The notes: generated by a model not told the origin, from the letters alone. A DNA stretch of 64,000 nucleotides from UBA2334 sp964396895 (GCA_964396895.1 CAYNGJ010000022.1:7291-71290); one strand, 5' to 3'. Numbered from the stretch's first letter, positions 16,607 through 26,901 are shown. A program made the numbers and translations.

Positions 16607-17569
16607 CTACGCCGAATGACCGGCCACAATGCCCATGACGGCCATGCGCACCGCAATGCCAAAGGTCACCTGGTTCAACACCACGCTGCGCGGGCCGTCG
16701 AGCACGGCAGAGTCGATCTCCACGCCCCGGTTCACCGGGCCGGGGTGCATGACGATGGCGTCGGGTTGGGCCCAGGCCAGGCGCTCTTCGGTCAGGCCAA
16801 AGCTCTTGGCAAATTCTTGGCTGGAGGGCAGCAGCGCGCCGCTCATGCGCTCGTTTTGCAGGCGCAGGGTCATGACCACGTCGACCCCGCTGATGCCTTC
16901 TTTCAGGTCGTGGCACACGCGCACGCCCATGCCCGCCATGTCGGACGGCACCAGGGTGCGGGGGCCCACCACACGCACCTCGGCACAGCCCAGGGTGGTG
17001 AGGGCGTGGATGTTGGAGCGGGCCACGCGCGAGTGCAGCACGTCGCCCACGATGGCCACGGTCAGGTTGGCAAAGTCGCCCTTGAAGTGGCGAATGGTGT
17101 AGGCATCCAGCAAACCCTGCGTGGGGTGGGCGTGGCGACCGTCACCGGCATTCACCACATGCACATGGGGCGCGACGTGCTGGGCAATCAGATAGGGCGC
17201 ACCGCTTTCGCTGTGGCGCACCACAAAAATGTCGGCGGCCATGGCCGACAGGTTGGCAATGGTGTCGAGCAGGCTCTCGCCCTTGGAGGCCGAGCTGCGG
17301 GCAATGTCGAGGTTGATGACATCGGCGCTGAGGCGCGTGGCCGCGATCTCGAAGGTGGTGCGGGTGCGGGTGCTGTTTTCAAAAAACAGGTTGAACACGC
17401 TTTTGCCGCGCAGCAGGGGCACCTTCTTCACCTCGCGGTCGCTCACGCTCACGAAGTTGCTGGCGGTGTCCAGGATGTGGGTGAGGATGTCTTTGGACAG
17501 GCCTTCGGTGCTGAGCAGGTGGATCAGCTCGCCGTTTTTGTTCAGTTGTGGGTTGCGGTGGATTTTCAT
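16607..17569 (-). CDS. pyrB: Aspartate carbamoyltransferase catalytic chain
   Basis: 320 residues from the ATG at 17569. The carbamoyl-phosphate site FENSTRTRTTFE, the HPTQGLLDAYT motif, the GDVLHSRVARS loop and VMHPGPVNRGVE are all present. It catalyses the committed step of UMP synthesis. It lies between pyrR and the PyrC' gene, the Pseudomonas-type arrangement. Confidence 0.95.
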   Translation of the reverse strand: MKIHRNPQLNKNGELIHLLSTEGLSKDILTHILDTASNFVSVSDREVKKVPLLRGKSVFNLFFENSTRTRTTFEIAATRLSADVINLDIARSSASKGESLLDTIANLSAMAADIFVVRHSESGAPYLIAQHVAPHVHVVNAGDGRHAHPTQGLLDAYTIRHFKGDFANLTVAIVGDVLHSRVARSNIHALTTLGCAEVRVVGPRTLVPSDMAGMGVRVCHDLKEGISGVDVVMTLRLQNERMSGALLPSSQEFAKSFGLTEERLAWAQPDAIVMHPGPVNRGVEIDSAVLDGPRSVVLNQVTFGIAVRMAVMGIVAGHSA

Positions 17570-17579
17570 GGGGATGGAC

Positions 17580-18113
17580 TCACTGGGTGCTGGCCAGGCG
17601 GTCAACGGCAAAGCTGAGTTGGCCCGCGTCGTCGCAGGCCAGCTCCAGCGACTGGTCGGCGGGCAGGCTCAGGCAACCTGCGGCCCAGTCGGCCTGCACG
17701 GGCAGTTCGCGCCCGGCCCGGTCCACCAGCACCATCAGGGCGACGCTGGCGGGTCGGCCGTGGTCAAACAACTCATTGAGCACGGCGCGAATGGTGCGCC
17801 CGGTGTAGAGCACATCGTCCAACAGCAGCACGTGCGCACCGTTCACGTCGAACGCCAGCTGGGTGTGGACGGAATTGGCCAGCCCGCGCTGGGCAAAGTC
17901 GTCGCGGTGCATCACGGACGACACCACACTGGCCTCGCCGGGGCGGCCCAGGTCGGCCTGCAACCGCTGCGCCAGCCACACGCCACCTGAGGCAATGCCC
18001 ACCAAGTGCACGGGCTGGGGCGCCTGCGCAAGCCAGCCACGCACGTGGGCCAGCAGATGCTGGTACAGCGCTTCGGCACTGGGAATGGGGTCGCTGCGGG
18101 TGGTGCGGCTCAA
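17580..18113 (-). CDS. pyrR: PyrR: pyr operon regulator / uracil phosphoribosyltransferase
   Basis: 177 residues with the PRPP loop VLLLDDVLYTGRTIRAVL and a type I phosphoribosyltransferase core (VGIASGGVWLA). I place the start at the TTG at 18113. It has GAGGAG seven bases upstream, its neighbour's stop overlaps it (TTGA), and the protein then begins LSRTTRSDPIPSAEAL, matching the usual PyrR N-terminus. An ATG extension upstream would run through ruvX and is not supported. Confidence 0.9.
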   Translation of the reverse strand: MSRTTRSDPIPSAEALYQHLLAHVRGWLAQAPQPVHLVGIASGGVWLAQRLQADLGRPGEASVVSSVMHRDDFAQRGLANSVHTQLAFDVNGAHVLLLDDVLYTGRTIRAVLNELFDHGRPASVALMVLVDRAGRELPVQADWAAGCLSLPADQSLELACDDAGQLSFAVDRLASTQ

Positions 18114-18607
18114 GGCAAACTCCTCAAAAATTGTTCCAGGATGATGCAGGCCGATGCGGCATCCGCATCGGCGGCACCCAGCGAGTGGGCCTCGGTGGTG
18201 CTGTAGCGCTCGTCCACCTCGTACACCGTCAGCTTGGTGCGCTCGCGCAGCTGGTTGGCGAATTTGCGGGCCAGCTGCGTGTTTTTGTGGGCCACACCGT
18301 CGGGGTGAAAGGGCACGCCCACCACCAGGGCATCGGGCTGCCACTCTTTCACGCGCTTGACCACGGCCAGCAATTGCGCCTCGCCACTGGCCTGTATGGT
18401 GGGCTGGGGGCTGGCACTGTGGGTGATGCGGTTGCCCGACGCCACGCCGGTGCGCTTCACGCCGTAGTCCAGCCCCAGGAACAACTGGTGTCGGGCGGGC
18501 ACCTCGACCGGACCCGCCAGGTTGGCCGATGGCCCCATGGACTTGGCGGCGGGCTTGGCCACTTTCTCGGCAGTGGGTGTCGGGTGGGTGTGGGGCGTGG
18601 TGCTCAT
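18110..18607 (-). CDS. ruvX: RuvX/YqgF Holliday-junction resolvase-like nuclease
   Basis: 165 residues. After a Thr/Pro/Lys-rich N-terminal extension of about 40 residues, the RNase H-like fold begins FLGLDYGVKRTGVA (catalytic Asp). It continues VVGVPFHPDG, VDERYSTTEA and ADADAASACIILEQFL with the final catalytic Asp. The family works in pre-16S rRNA 5'-end maturation and was also proposed to resolve Holliday junctions. Both ends overlap neighbours by four bases. Confidence 0.93.
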   Translation of the reverse strand: MSTTPHTHPTPTAEKVAKPAAKSMGPSANLAGPVEVPARHQLFLGLDYGVKRTGVASGNRITHSASPQPTIQASGEAQLLAVVKRVKEWQPDALVVGVPFHPDGVAHKNTQLARKFANQLRERTKLTVYEVDERYSTTEAHSLGAADADAASACIILEQFLRSLP

Positions 18608-19191
18608 GAATGGCCGGCCTCGGGCGAAATCATCCACGCCTGCAGCCCCAGCAACGCCAGCGCCTCGTCGTAGCGGCGCTCAACGGGCACCTCGAAAATC
18701 AGCTCCACATTGGCCTCAACGGTCAGCCAGCTGTTTTCCGCGATTTCAGACTCCAGCTGGCCCTGGCCCCAAGAGGCATAGCCCAAGGACATGAAGGCGC
18801 GGCGGGGACCGCTGCCGGCCGACATGGCTTCCAGGACGTCGCGCGAGGTGGTCATTTCCAGGCCGCCCGGGATCAGCAGCGTGGAGGCATACACGGACTC
18901 CTCTCCCGAACCCACGGGCTCGTGCAGCACAAAACCGCGTTCGGTCTGTACCGGGCCACCTTGGAACACGGGCTGCTCGGCCAGGTCGGGCCGCTCCAGG
19001 GGCAGCTCCACCTTGTCGAACAGGTGGCGCACCAAGATGTCGGCGGGTTTGTTGATCATCAGGCCCAGCGCGCCCCGTTCGCTGTGCTCGCACATGTACA
19101 CCACGCTGCGCCCAAAAACCTCGTCTTGCATGCTGGGCATGGCGATGAGGAAATGGTGCGTCAGGTTGATGGGGGCAGAATCGTTGGACAT
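18604..19191 (-). CDS. yqgE: YqgE/AlgH family protein (UPF0301)
   Basis: 195 residues with the family signatures LTHHFLIAMPSM near the start, GLMINKPAD, FQGGPV and GYASWGQGQLE. The function is not established; it is almost always next to ruvX. It is the first gene of the long minus-strand operon that continues through pyr genes to aroK. It has no Shine-Dalgarno sequence, and a -10-like box sits just before the ATG. Confidence 0.92.
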   Translation of the reverse strand: MSNDSAPINLTHHFLIAMPSMQDEVFGRSVVYMCEHSERGALGLMINKPADILVRHLFDKVELPLERPDLAEQPVFQGGPVQTERGFVLHEPVGSGEESVYASTLLIPGGLEMTTSRDVLEAMSAGSGPRRAFMSLGYASWGQGQLESEIAENSWLTVEANVELIFEVPVERRYDEALALLGLQAWMISPEAGHS

Positions 19192-19197
19192 TGACTG

Positions 19198-19203
19198 ATT
19201 TTA
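19198..19203 (-). promoter_or_regulatory. Candidate -10 box (TAAAAT) of the yqgE operon
   Basis: On the minus strand TAAAAT ends six bases before the yqgE ATG (19191), with no ribosome site between them. This arrangement predicts a transcript starting at or next to the start codon. Confidence 0.35.
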
Positions 19204-19218
19204 AGGGTCGCACCTGCC

Positions 19219-20745
19219 ATGCCTGCCACCGACAGCCCCCGATACGAACATGGACTGATGTGGTTTCGCCGAGACCTGCGCACCCGTGACAACGCCGCGC
19301 TCTACCACGCGCTCAAGCACTGCCGCCAGGTGTGGTGCGTGTTTGTGTTCGACAAAGACATCCTGGCCGACCTGCCCCGCGCCGACAGGCGGGTGGAATT
19401 CATCCGCGAATCGCTGGTGGACCTGGACCACCAGCTGCAGGAACTGGGTCAGTTCCATGGCCAGACCCACGTGCGCCTGCTGGTGCGCCACGGCCACGCC
19501 AGCGCCGAAATGGGTCAACTGGCCCAACAACTGGGTGTGCAGGCCGTGTTCGCCAACCACGATGACGAGCCCGCCGCACTGGCCCGCGATGCGCAGGTAC
19601 TGGGCCAGTTGGCCCATTTGGGGGTGATGCTGCACACCTTCAAAGACCACGTGGTCTTTGAACGCCAGGAGGTGCTCACCCAGCAAGGGCGGCCTTTTGC
19701 GGTGTTCACCCCGTACAAAAACGCCTGGCTCAAGGCCCTGACCGACTTTCATCTGAAGGCCTACCCGGCCCAGCGGTACGCCCACGCCCTGGCCGAGCAC
19801 CCTCAGTGGCACCCAAGCCCAGCCAATCCCGGCCTGGACTGGCCAGCACCGGGCATTCCCACCCTGGCCGAATTGGGGTTTGAAGCCACCAACCTGTCCA
19901 GCCTGAAGCTGGCGCCGGGCAGCGAAGGCGCGGCCACTTTGTTCGAGGATTTCCTGCAGCGCATCGAACACTACGGCCATGCGCGGGACTTCCCGGCCGT
20001 CAAAGGCCCCAGCTACCTGGGTGTGCACCTGCGCTTTGGCACCGTGTCCATCCGGCTGCTGACCCGCACGGCCCACGCCATGCACCTGCAAGGGGTGCCC
20101 GGGGCCATGGCCTGGTTGAACGAGCTGATCTGGCGCGATTTCTACCACCAGATCATGGCCAACCACCCCCACGCCATGACAGCGGCCTTCAAGCCAGAGT
20201 ACGACCACATCCGCTGGGCGCACGGCAAACACGCTGATGCACTGTTTGCTGCCTGGTGCGAAGGCCGCACAGGCTACCCACTGGTGGACGCGGCCATGGC
20301 ACAGTTGAACCAGACCGGCTACATGCACAACCGCCTGCGCATGGTGGTGGCCAGTTTTCTGTGCAAAGACCTGGGACTGGACTGGCGCAGGGGCGAGCGC
20401 TACTTCGCCGAAAAGCTCAACGACTTTGACCTGGCCGCCAACAACGGCGGCTGGCAGTGGGCCAGCTCCAGCGGGTGTGACGCCCAGCCGTACTTCCGCA
20501 TCTTCAACCCCGTGAGCCAGAGCCAAAAATTCGACCCCGAGGGGCGCTTCATTCGCCGCTACGTGCCCGCGTTGGCGGGCTTGCCGCACCCCGCCATTCA
20601 CCAACCCTGGACCGCCGGGCCACTGGTGCTGGCCGCTGCAGGCGTGACGCTGGGGCAACAGTACCCACTGCCCGTCGTGGACCATGCCGAGGCCCGAGAA
20701 ACCACCCTGCAGCGCTACGCAGCCGCCCGAAGGCCGGTGACCTGA
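19219..20745 (+). CDS. phrB: Deoxyribodipyrimidine (CPD) photolyase
   Basis: 508 residues, the usual class I photolyase length. The N-terminal antenna domain starts LMWFRRDLRTRDNAAL. The C-terminal FAD domain contains WRDFYHQIM, MHNRLRMVVASFLCKDL and NDFDLAANNGGWQWASSSG, with the Trp residues of the electron-transfer chain. It repairs UV-induced pyrimidine dimers using light. Divergent from yqgE by 27 bases and convergent with chpA. Confidence 0.95.
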   Translation: MPATDSPRYEHGLMWFRRDLRTRDNAALYHALKHCRQVWCVFVFDKDILADLPRADRRVEFIRESLVDLDHQLQELGQFHGQTHVRLLVRHGHASAEMGQLAQQLGVQAVFANHDDEPAALARDAQVLGQLAHLGVMLHTFKDHVVFERQEVLTQQGRPFAVFTPYKNAWLKALTDFHLKAYPAQRYAHALAEHPQWHPSPANPGLDWPAPGIPTLAELGFEATNLSSLKLAPGSEGAATLFEDFLQRIEHYGHARDFPAVKGPSYLGVHLRFGTVSIRLLTRTAHAMHLQGVPGAMAWLNELIWRDFYHQIMANHPHAMTAAFKPEYDHIRWAHGKHADALFAAWCEGRTGYPLVDAAMAQLNQTGYMHNRLRMVVASFLCKDLGLDWRRGERYFAEKLNDFDLAANNGGWQWASSSGCDAQPYFRIFNPVSQSQKFDPEGRFIRRYVPALAGLPHPAIHQPWTAGPLVLAAAGVTLGQQYPLPVVDHAEARETTLQRYAAARRPVT

Positions 20746-20760
20746 CCGGACGGCTCCGCG

Positions 20761-23700
20761 TCAGCCCAAGACCAACGGGTTGGCGCAGAAATGCTGCAAA
20801 AGACCCAGCAGCTCGTCTTCTGAATAGGGCTTGCCCAGGTAGTGGTCCACGCCCAGCTGGCGGGCATGCTCGCGGTGCTTCTCGGCAATGCGCGAGGTGA
20901 TCATGACAATCGGCAAATCGGCCAGGCGCGGGTCGGATCGGATGTTGCGCACCAAGTCGAACCCATCCATGCGCGGCATTTCGATGTCGGTCAGCACCAC
21001 CGCCGGACGCTCCTGCTGCAAACGCTCCAAGGCTTGCAGGCCATCAATGGCCATGGCCACCCGATAGCCCTCGCGCACCAGCAAACGCTGGGTGACGCGA
21101 CGCACGGTGATGGAGTCATCGACCACCAACACCAGCGGGGCCTGCGCCACGGAGGCCGTCACAGGCAAGTGCTCGGCGGAGGCTGCGCTGTCCATACCAC
21201 CTTGCAGTGCTGACTGGGGCACTTCCTGCGCCAACCAGCGCCTGACCTCGGCACCGTACACCGCAGACAAGGCCACCGGGTTGTACACCAGCGCCACCAC
21301 CCCGGACGCCAGGACCGTCATGGCGGCCAAGCCCGGCAACCGAGACAGCTGTGGCCCCAAGTTCTTGACCACCACTTCCTGGTTGCCCAGCACCTCGTCC
21401 ACGTGCAGGGCGACCCGCTGCGACGCACTGCGGAAAATGACCACCGGCCAGGTTCGTCCCTCGCGCTGCTGGCTGTGCCGGGAAGTTTGGAGCAAGGCGC
21501 CGGCCCAATAGAACGGCACGGACTCGCCCCCGACATCGAGAAAACCAGCGTCGTAGGCAGCGGCCACGTCGGCCACGGGGACGCGGCGCACCACCTCGAC
21601 CAACCCAGACGGCACACCCAGGGTGAAATCACCCGCGCGCAACATCACCACCTGGGTGACGGCGGTGGTCAGCGGCAGCACCATGCGAAAGCGTGTGCCC
21701 TGCCCCGCCACGGACACGGCCTCCACCCGGCCACCCAGGCCCACCACCTCGGAACGCACCACATCCATGCCAATGCCCCGGCCGGAGAGACCGGTCACTT
21801 CGGTGGCAGTGGTTAACCCAGGGGCAAAAATCAGCTGTGCCAGCTCGGCCTCGCTGGGCTGGTCGGTGTCAGCGATCAAACCCAAGGCCCGCGCTTTGGT
21901 CCGAATTTTGGCCAAGTCCAGGCCCTGTCCGTCATCGGCGAACACCACCGACACGTCGTTACCCTCCTGGGTCAAATCAATCCGGATGCTGCCCTCTTCA
22001 GGTTTGTCTGCGGCCAGGCGCTGCGCCGGGGTCTCGATGCCGTGCCCCACGCAGTTGCGCAGCAGGTGCTCAAACGCAGGCGTCATGCGGTCGAGCACGG
22101 CCCTGTCCATTTCAATGGTGCCGCCCACGATGTCCAGGCGCACCTGCTTGCCCGTTTCCTTGGACACCTGACGCACGACGCGGTACAGCCGATCGGCAAT
22201 GCCCTCGAACTCCACCATGCGGGTGCGCAACAGGTCTCGCTGCAGTTCGCGGGTCTGCCTGGCCTGTGCAGCCAAACCGTCTTCGGTGGCGTCCACCGCA
22301 CGCTGCAGGTTGCGCTGGACGGTGGCCACGTCGCTCACGGACTCGGCCATCATGCGGGTCAATTCCTGTACCCGGGTGAATCGGTCAAACTCCAAGGGAT
22401 CAAACGTCTGGTCAGCGTCCTTGGCCTGGGCCATGCGGGACTGCATCTGGCTCTCGGCCTGCAGCTCGATGTCGCGCAGCTGGTGGCGCAACCGGTCGAG
22501 GTTGCCGGTCAGGTCGTTCAGCGAAGTGCGCAGCTGACCCAGTTCGGCTTCCATGCGTGAGCGCGTGATCATGACTTCGCCGGTCTGGTTCACCAAGCGG
22601 TCCAACAGTTCGGGGCGCACCCTCACCGCGACGGCTGCCGAGCCTTTGGCCATGGGCATCTGCAGCTGCGTGGTCGCCAGCACCTGGCTGGCGGGTGGCA
22701 AGGTTCCCGCACCGTCCGCGGCCTCCACCGCAACCGCTGGGGCCTCCACCAGCGATTCAGCGGACGTGGTGGTGCGGTTGGGCACCGGTACATCCGCCGG
22801 TTGGCGCAACTCTTCAAAGCGACTCACCAACGCATCATGGCTGCCCAACAGAGGCTCGACCAAGGCGCTGTCGGTCACATCGGATCCCAGGCGTTCGGCC
22901 TGGGTCTCCATCCGGTGGGCCATGTCGCCCAGGCGCAAGGCGCCTGCCAGGCGCGCACTCCCTTTGAGGGTGTGCAGGTTGCGCAGCACCTCCACCCGCG
23001 CCGAGGTGTTGCCTGGTCTGGCCACCCACTGTCGAAGCGCCGATCCCAGGCGGGGCAAAAGCTCTTGCGCCTCTTCCTCGAAAATCTGGAACAGGTCGGC
23101 GTCCAGGGTGTCCACCGCATCAAACTCGTCGTCCACGTAGGCAGTGGCACCCCTGGTGGCAATGGGAATTTGAACGGATGGGATGGGCAGTTCGGGTTCG
23201 GGTTCGGGTTCGGGCAACGGTGTGTCGTCCTCGGACACAGCATCGACTGCGGGCGTGGGACTGGCCAATGGGGAACCCTGTCTGTCGTCCGATGGCAGCA
23301 ACCAACCATCCGACAGGTCGATGGGCGCCGAGCCCTCATCCGGTCCAGGCGACAGCCCATGCGCCAGATCGTCCAACGCCAACAGGATGTCGGGGTTGGG
23401 CTCTTTCAGGAAACCGGCGGCAAACTGGTGCAATAAACGCCGCAGGTCGTCGGCGGCATCGACCAGCAAGGCAGATTCAGTTGCCGTGGCCATGCGTCCG
23501 TCCTGGGCGTGAGCGCACGAAGCATCCAACGCATGCTCCAGCGCGCGGGCCAGGTCGGCCAGCGCGTCAAAACCAACGGCCGCAGAGGCACCCGCCAGCG
23601 AATGGGCCCAAGCGGCAGCGGACTCGGGCACCGGGTGCTCCTGGTGCTCCAGTGCCCACTCACCCAGTTCGTGACTGAGGAGCCGAGACCATTCATCGGC

Positions 23701-26700
23701 CTCGTTGAGGTAAACATTGAAAAGCTTGACACCTATGCGCAACGGACCGATGACTTTCACGTCCTCGCCGGCCGACACAAAACCTCCGTCTGCCGCGAAG
23801 GACAAGGGTTGGTCGGGCATTTCGGTACTGGCGGGCTCACCAAAATCCAACTCAAACACCGGCAAAGACTGACCCATGCCCTGCTCAGGCGCATCGCTGG
23901 CAACCACGGCTTCGGACAGGTCAAATGTGTCAGGCTCCAGCCCTTCGGTGTCCGAAAGTGGTTCGTCAACACCGAAGGTACTGTCAACGGACTCTGCCTG
24001 GGGCACATCCAGATCTGGCATGTCTTGCGGCAGGGCCTTGTCTTCCTCGACGGGGTCAAATCCCCAGTCCAGCAACTCCTCATCGGACTGGCCGACTTCT
24101 GCCGCCGCTGATGCGGCATCGTTTGGCACATCCACTGTGACTTCGGGCTCGGCGGCGTCCAGCGCCATCAGTGCTTCAAAGTCAATGTCCAGCAAATCGG
24201 CGCTTTCGGATGTTGACGGCGCGTCAATGGCACCAGACACATCCCTGAAATCACCCACCTCGGTGTCGGGGAAACCGGTGGACCCTGCGTCGGCCACCGC
24301 ATCACCCAACACAGGTTCGGCTGCCCCATCCGCGTCTTCGTCTGCCAGCCAGTCGGGTTCGGCAGGATCGGTGTGCACCACGGCGCCCGTTGAGGCAGCG
24401 ACCAGTGGCAGGTACTCGCCCGTCTCGCGCATGGCCTGCGCACTGATGCAAAACGGTGTTTTGACCCATTGCCGGTCGGTGTGAGCGGCAATGTCGTCCA
24501 CCCAGCGGGCCAGCTGCCCCACGGCGTCATCACCCAGCGCGCACAGGTTGACAGTGACGGGCTTGTTTTCGGCCAACCAGGCGTTCATGACCTGCTCCAT
24601 GGCCCAGGCAGCCTCGCCGAACTCGCTCAGACCTACCATGCGCGAACTGCCCTTGAGCGTGTGGAAGGCGCGGCGCAAAGTGGTCATGTCCGCCTGACTG
24701 GACGGCTCTCCGCTCAAAGTGGCAATCGCCGATCGAGCCGCCTGAATGACATCGCGGGCCTCTTCCAAAAAGATGTCCAGCAGGTCGTCTTCCACCGCAT
24801 CGGCCTGAGCGGGCGGTGCGATGGGCGGCGCGCTGTCCACGGGCGCACTGGCCGCGGCCATCAAACCGGCCAGTGCCTGAGCACCGGCCTCGGGGTCTTG
24901 CATGGCCACAGTGGAGGCGGCCTGACGCGCGGCCTGGGCCAACGAGGGATTTTCGGACAGGTCGGCCTGGTTTGCCAGCACGTCCAGGCGCTGCGTCAGT
25001 TCGGACAGGCTCACACCGTCGGCTGATCCATCGGCGACGTCCTGCACCACTTGCTCGACCGAATCGGACAACTGCTGCGCGGCCTTATCCTGCGCCGACG
25101 GGGGAAGTGAGGCCTGTGACGGGGTGCGCCCCATCAGGGGCTTGAGTTCACCCAGCGCGGTGTCAAACACAAACAACTTCCTGGCCAATACGGGCTGATA
25201 GTTGAGCATGTCCACCAAGAAGCTCAATGCGCTGAGGTTGTTCGCGAGGTGGCTGAACGTACCGGCTTCCCGGGCACGGTCAGGGTCAACTTCGTCGGCC
25301 AGCATGTCTTCCACATTGACGGCCATGTGAGACACGGTCTGCGCCGCATGGTCCAGGCCCAGCACCGACAGCACACCCCGCATCTGTGACAACTGCTGAG
25401 GCACCTTGAGCAGCGGCTGTTTGTCGGCGGGATCACGCGAGAACTGGTCCAGACCACGTTCCAGTTCGCCCAGATTGACCTTGAGCTCGCCCACCACACT
25501 GCCCATGGTGTGGCGATCGCTGACCTGACGGTACAGCTCCTCCATCCAGCCATCAAGTGGCAACGATGGCTGCTTGGCCTGCGCACGCTTGACGCGCTCG
25601 GCCATCAGGCCCATGCGCTCGGTCAGCACTGCGTCGGAAGGGGCCATGTCCTGCAGCACCGCCTCCAAGAACAGCACAGCGGTGGCAACCTCCATGCCCA
25701 ACTCGGGGGACGGCGTGGCCTGCGCCTTCAGCACCGCTTCGGAGGCCTTCGCCAAGGCTTGCCCCAACGCATGGGCAGCAGGCAAAATTTTCTGCAAAGA
25801 ATCCGACACCAAGCTGAACTGGTCCACCACCGGTTTGACTTTGCTGGTGTCACCTCCTGTCAGCAGTGCCCAGCCCTCTTTGACGGCATGGATGCGCTTT
25901 CTGGCCTGCAACAGCAAGGCGGGATCAAAGCGGCCCAACGTGGGTTGGTCGTAATCGATGTCGGGGAGCGACAACAGACTGTGCCGCTGACGCACCGCAT
26001 CCAACCAGGGTGTGCTCACGCGATCGGGTTGCCTGGCTTGGGCGGCAAAGAACAACAGGTCGTGGCGCAACGCAGCGGAGACATCACCACTGCCCTGGGC
26101 TTGCGCCGAATACTGCAGCAGCACCCTGGATGCCGCTCGCTTGACGTACACATCCGTCGGCAGCAGGCCGTGCTGTATGGCTTCGAAGTAGGCAGCAGCC
26201 AATTGCCAGAAGGCCACTTGGGCAGGCACTCCTCCGCCAACGGCCAAACCCGCACACACCTGCTTGAGTTGCGCTGCCGCGCCCGGGTGCTGGCTTTTGA
26301 TGACGTGGAGCACATACTTGTCAAACTGTGCACGCACGGCTGGGCCGGGCACCAGTGCTTGTGCAGGTGCGGCATGCGCGGGCAAGTCCATGGGCGCATC
26401 GGCACCTGTGCTGGGTGCATCCCACAGGTCTGCGGGGTGAATGCGCTGGGCGCCGGCCAACTCCTGCACATCCCGGTACTGTGAGAACAAGGCCACCGGA
26501 CTCAGGGATTTGCCATTGAGCACGGCCTCCAGGTAATCCACCAGCGCGAACCCTGCACGCTCCACCTTGGCCAGCGCCGCATCGGTGCACAGTGCCGGAC
26601 GGGTCAGGAAACGCTGCACGGCCGCTTCCATGCCGCGCACCACGGTGGCGGGGGCGTGGAAACCCACCATGTCCAACGCGCCCACCACTTGGTGCAGCTG

Positions 26701-26901
26701 GGTGCGCGCCAACCGGAGGGGTGCCGGATCGACGGCCGACACATCGGACTCCCGGGCCTGCGCAGCGTCTGTCGCAAACCGCTTCAGGGCCTTGTTGGCC
26801 GAATCCAGCGACTTGCGCAATTCGTCAAACACCCAGGCCAAGGGCCCCAGGTCGCTCGCTGGCGCGTCATCCAGATCGGGGGCGTGGCGGGTAGGTTGCA
26901 T
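20761..26901 (-). CDS. pilL: ChpA/PilL: giant CheA-type hybrid histidine kinase of the Pil-Chp system
   Basis: 2046 residues. The N-terminal half contains histidine-phosphotransfer domains, including FHTLKGSSRMVG (His747), a degenerate AHSLAGASAAVG (no usable HxxKG), and LHTLKGSARLAG (His1310), separated by long acidic linkers. Then come a CheA dimerisation region, the ATPase (LLRNCVGHGIE; DDGQGLDL; GLSGRGIGMDVV), a CheW-like domain and a C-terminal receiver with Asp1972 in VVLTDIEMPRMDG. It takes signals from PilJ via PilI and phosphorylates PilG/PilH to control type IV pilus extension and retraction. It is last in the operon and convergent with phrB. Confidence 0.95.
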   Translation of the reverse strand: MQPTRHAPDLDDAPASDLGPLAWVFDELRKSLDSANKALKRFATDAAQARESDVSAVDPAPLRLARTQLHQVVGALDMVGFHAPATVVRGMEAAVQRFLTRPALCTDAALAKVERAGFALVDYLEAVLNGKSLSPVALFSQYRDVQELAGAQRIHPADLWDAPSTGADAPMDLPAHAAPAQALVPGPAVRAQFDKYVLHVIKSQHPGAAAQLKQVCAGLAVGGGVPAQVAFWQLAAAYFEAIQHGLLPTDVYVKRAASRVLLQYSAQAQGSGDVSAALRHDLLFFAAQARQPDRVSTPWLDAVRQRHSLLSLPDIDYDQPTLGRFDPALLLQARKRIHAVKEGWALLTGGDTSKVKPVVDQFSLVSDSLQKILPAAHALGQALAKASEAVLKAQATPSPELGMEVATAVLFLEAVLQDMAPSDAVLTERMGLMAERVKRAQAKQPSLPLDGWMEELYRQVSDRHTMGSVVGELKVNLGELERGLDQFSRDPADKQPLLKVPQQLSQMRGVLSVLGLDHAAQTVSHMAVNVEDMLADEVDPDRAREAGTFSHLANNLSALSFLVDMLNYQPVLARKLFVFDTALGELKPLMGRTPSQASLPPSAQDKAAQQLSDSVEQVVQDVADGSADGVSLSELTQRLDVLANQADLSENPSLAQAARQAASTVAMQDPEAGAQALAGLMAAASAPVDSAPPIAPPAQADAVEDDLLDIFLEEARDVIQAARSAIATLSGEPSSQADMTTLRRAFHTLKGSSRMVGLSEFGEAAWAMEQVMNAWLAENKPVTVNLCALGDDAVGQLARWVDDIAAHTDRQWVKTPFCISAQAMRETGEYLPLVAASTGAVVHTDPAEPDWLADEDADGAAEPVLGDAVADAGSTGFPDTEVGDFRDVSGAIDAPSTSESADLLDIDFEALMALDAAEPEVTVDVPNDAASAAAEVGQSDEELLDWGFDPVEEDKALPQDMPDLDVPQAESVDSTFGVDEPLSDTEGLEPDTFDLSEAVVASDAPEQGMGQSLPVFELDFGEPASTEMPDQPLSFAADGGFVSAGEDVKVIGPLRIGVKLFNVYLNEADEWSRLLSHELGEWALEHQEHPVPESAAAWAHSLAGASAAVGFDALADLARALEHALDASCAHAQDGRMATATESALLVDAADDLRRLLHQFAAGFLKEPNPDILLALDDLAHGLSPGPDEGSAPIDLSDGWLLPSDDRQGSPLASPTPAVDAVSEDDTPLPEPEPEPELPIPSVQIPIATRGATAYVDDEFDAVDTLDADLFQIFEEEAQELLPRLGSALRQWVARPGNTSARVEVLRNLHTLKGSARLAGALRLGDMAHRMETQAERLGSDVTDSALVEPLLGSHDALVSRFEELRQPADVPVPNRTTTSAESLVEAPAVAVEAADGAGTLPPASQVLATTQLQMPMAKGSAAVAVRVRPELLDRLVNQTGEVMITRSRMEAELGQLRTSLNDLTGNLDRLRHQLRDIELQAESQMQSRMAQAKDADQTFDPLEFDRFTRVQELTRMMAESVSDVATVQRNLQRAVDATEDGLAAQARQTRELQRDLLRTRMVEFEGIADRLYRVVRQVSKETGKQVRLDIVGGTIEMDRAVLDRMTPAFEHLLRNCVGHGIETPAQRLAADKPEEGSIRIDLTQEGNDVSVVFADDGQGLDLAKIRTKARALGLIADTDQPSEAELAQLIFAPGLTTATEVTGLSGRGIGMDVVRSEVVGLGGRVEAVSVAGQGTRFRMVLPLTTAVTQVVMLRAGDFTLGVPSGLVEVVRRVPVADVAAAYDAGFLDVGGESVPFYWAGALLQTSRHSQQREGRTWPVVIFRSASQRVALHVDEVLGNQEVVVKNLGPQLSRLPGLAAMTVLASGVVALVYNPVALSAVYGAEVRRWLAQEVPQSALQGGMDSAASAEHLPVTASVAQAPLVLVVDDSITVRRVTQRLLVREGYRVAMAIDGLQALERLQQERPAVVLTDIEMPRMDGFDLVRNIRSDPRLADLPIVMITSRIAEKHREHARQLGVDHYLGKPYSEDELLGLLQHFCANPLVLG

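Noticed and set aside
19201..20685. A 494-codon open frame on the minus strand
   Set aside because: It is antisense to the photolyase gene, which shows all family motifs.
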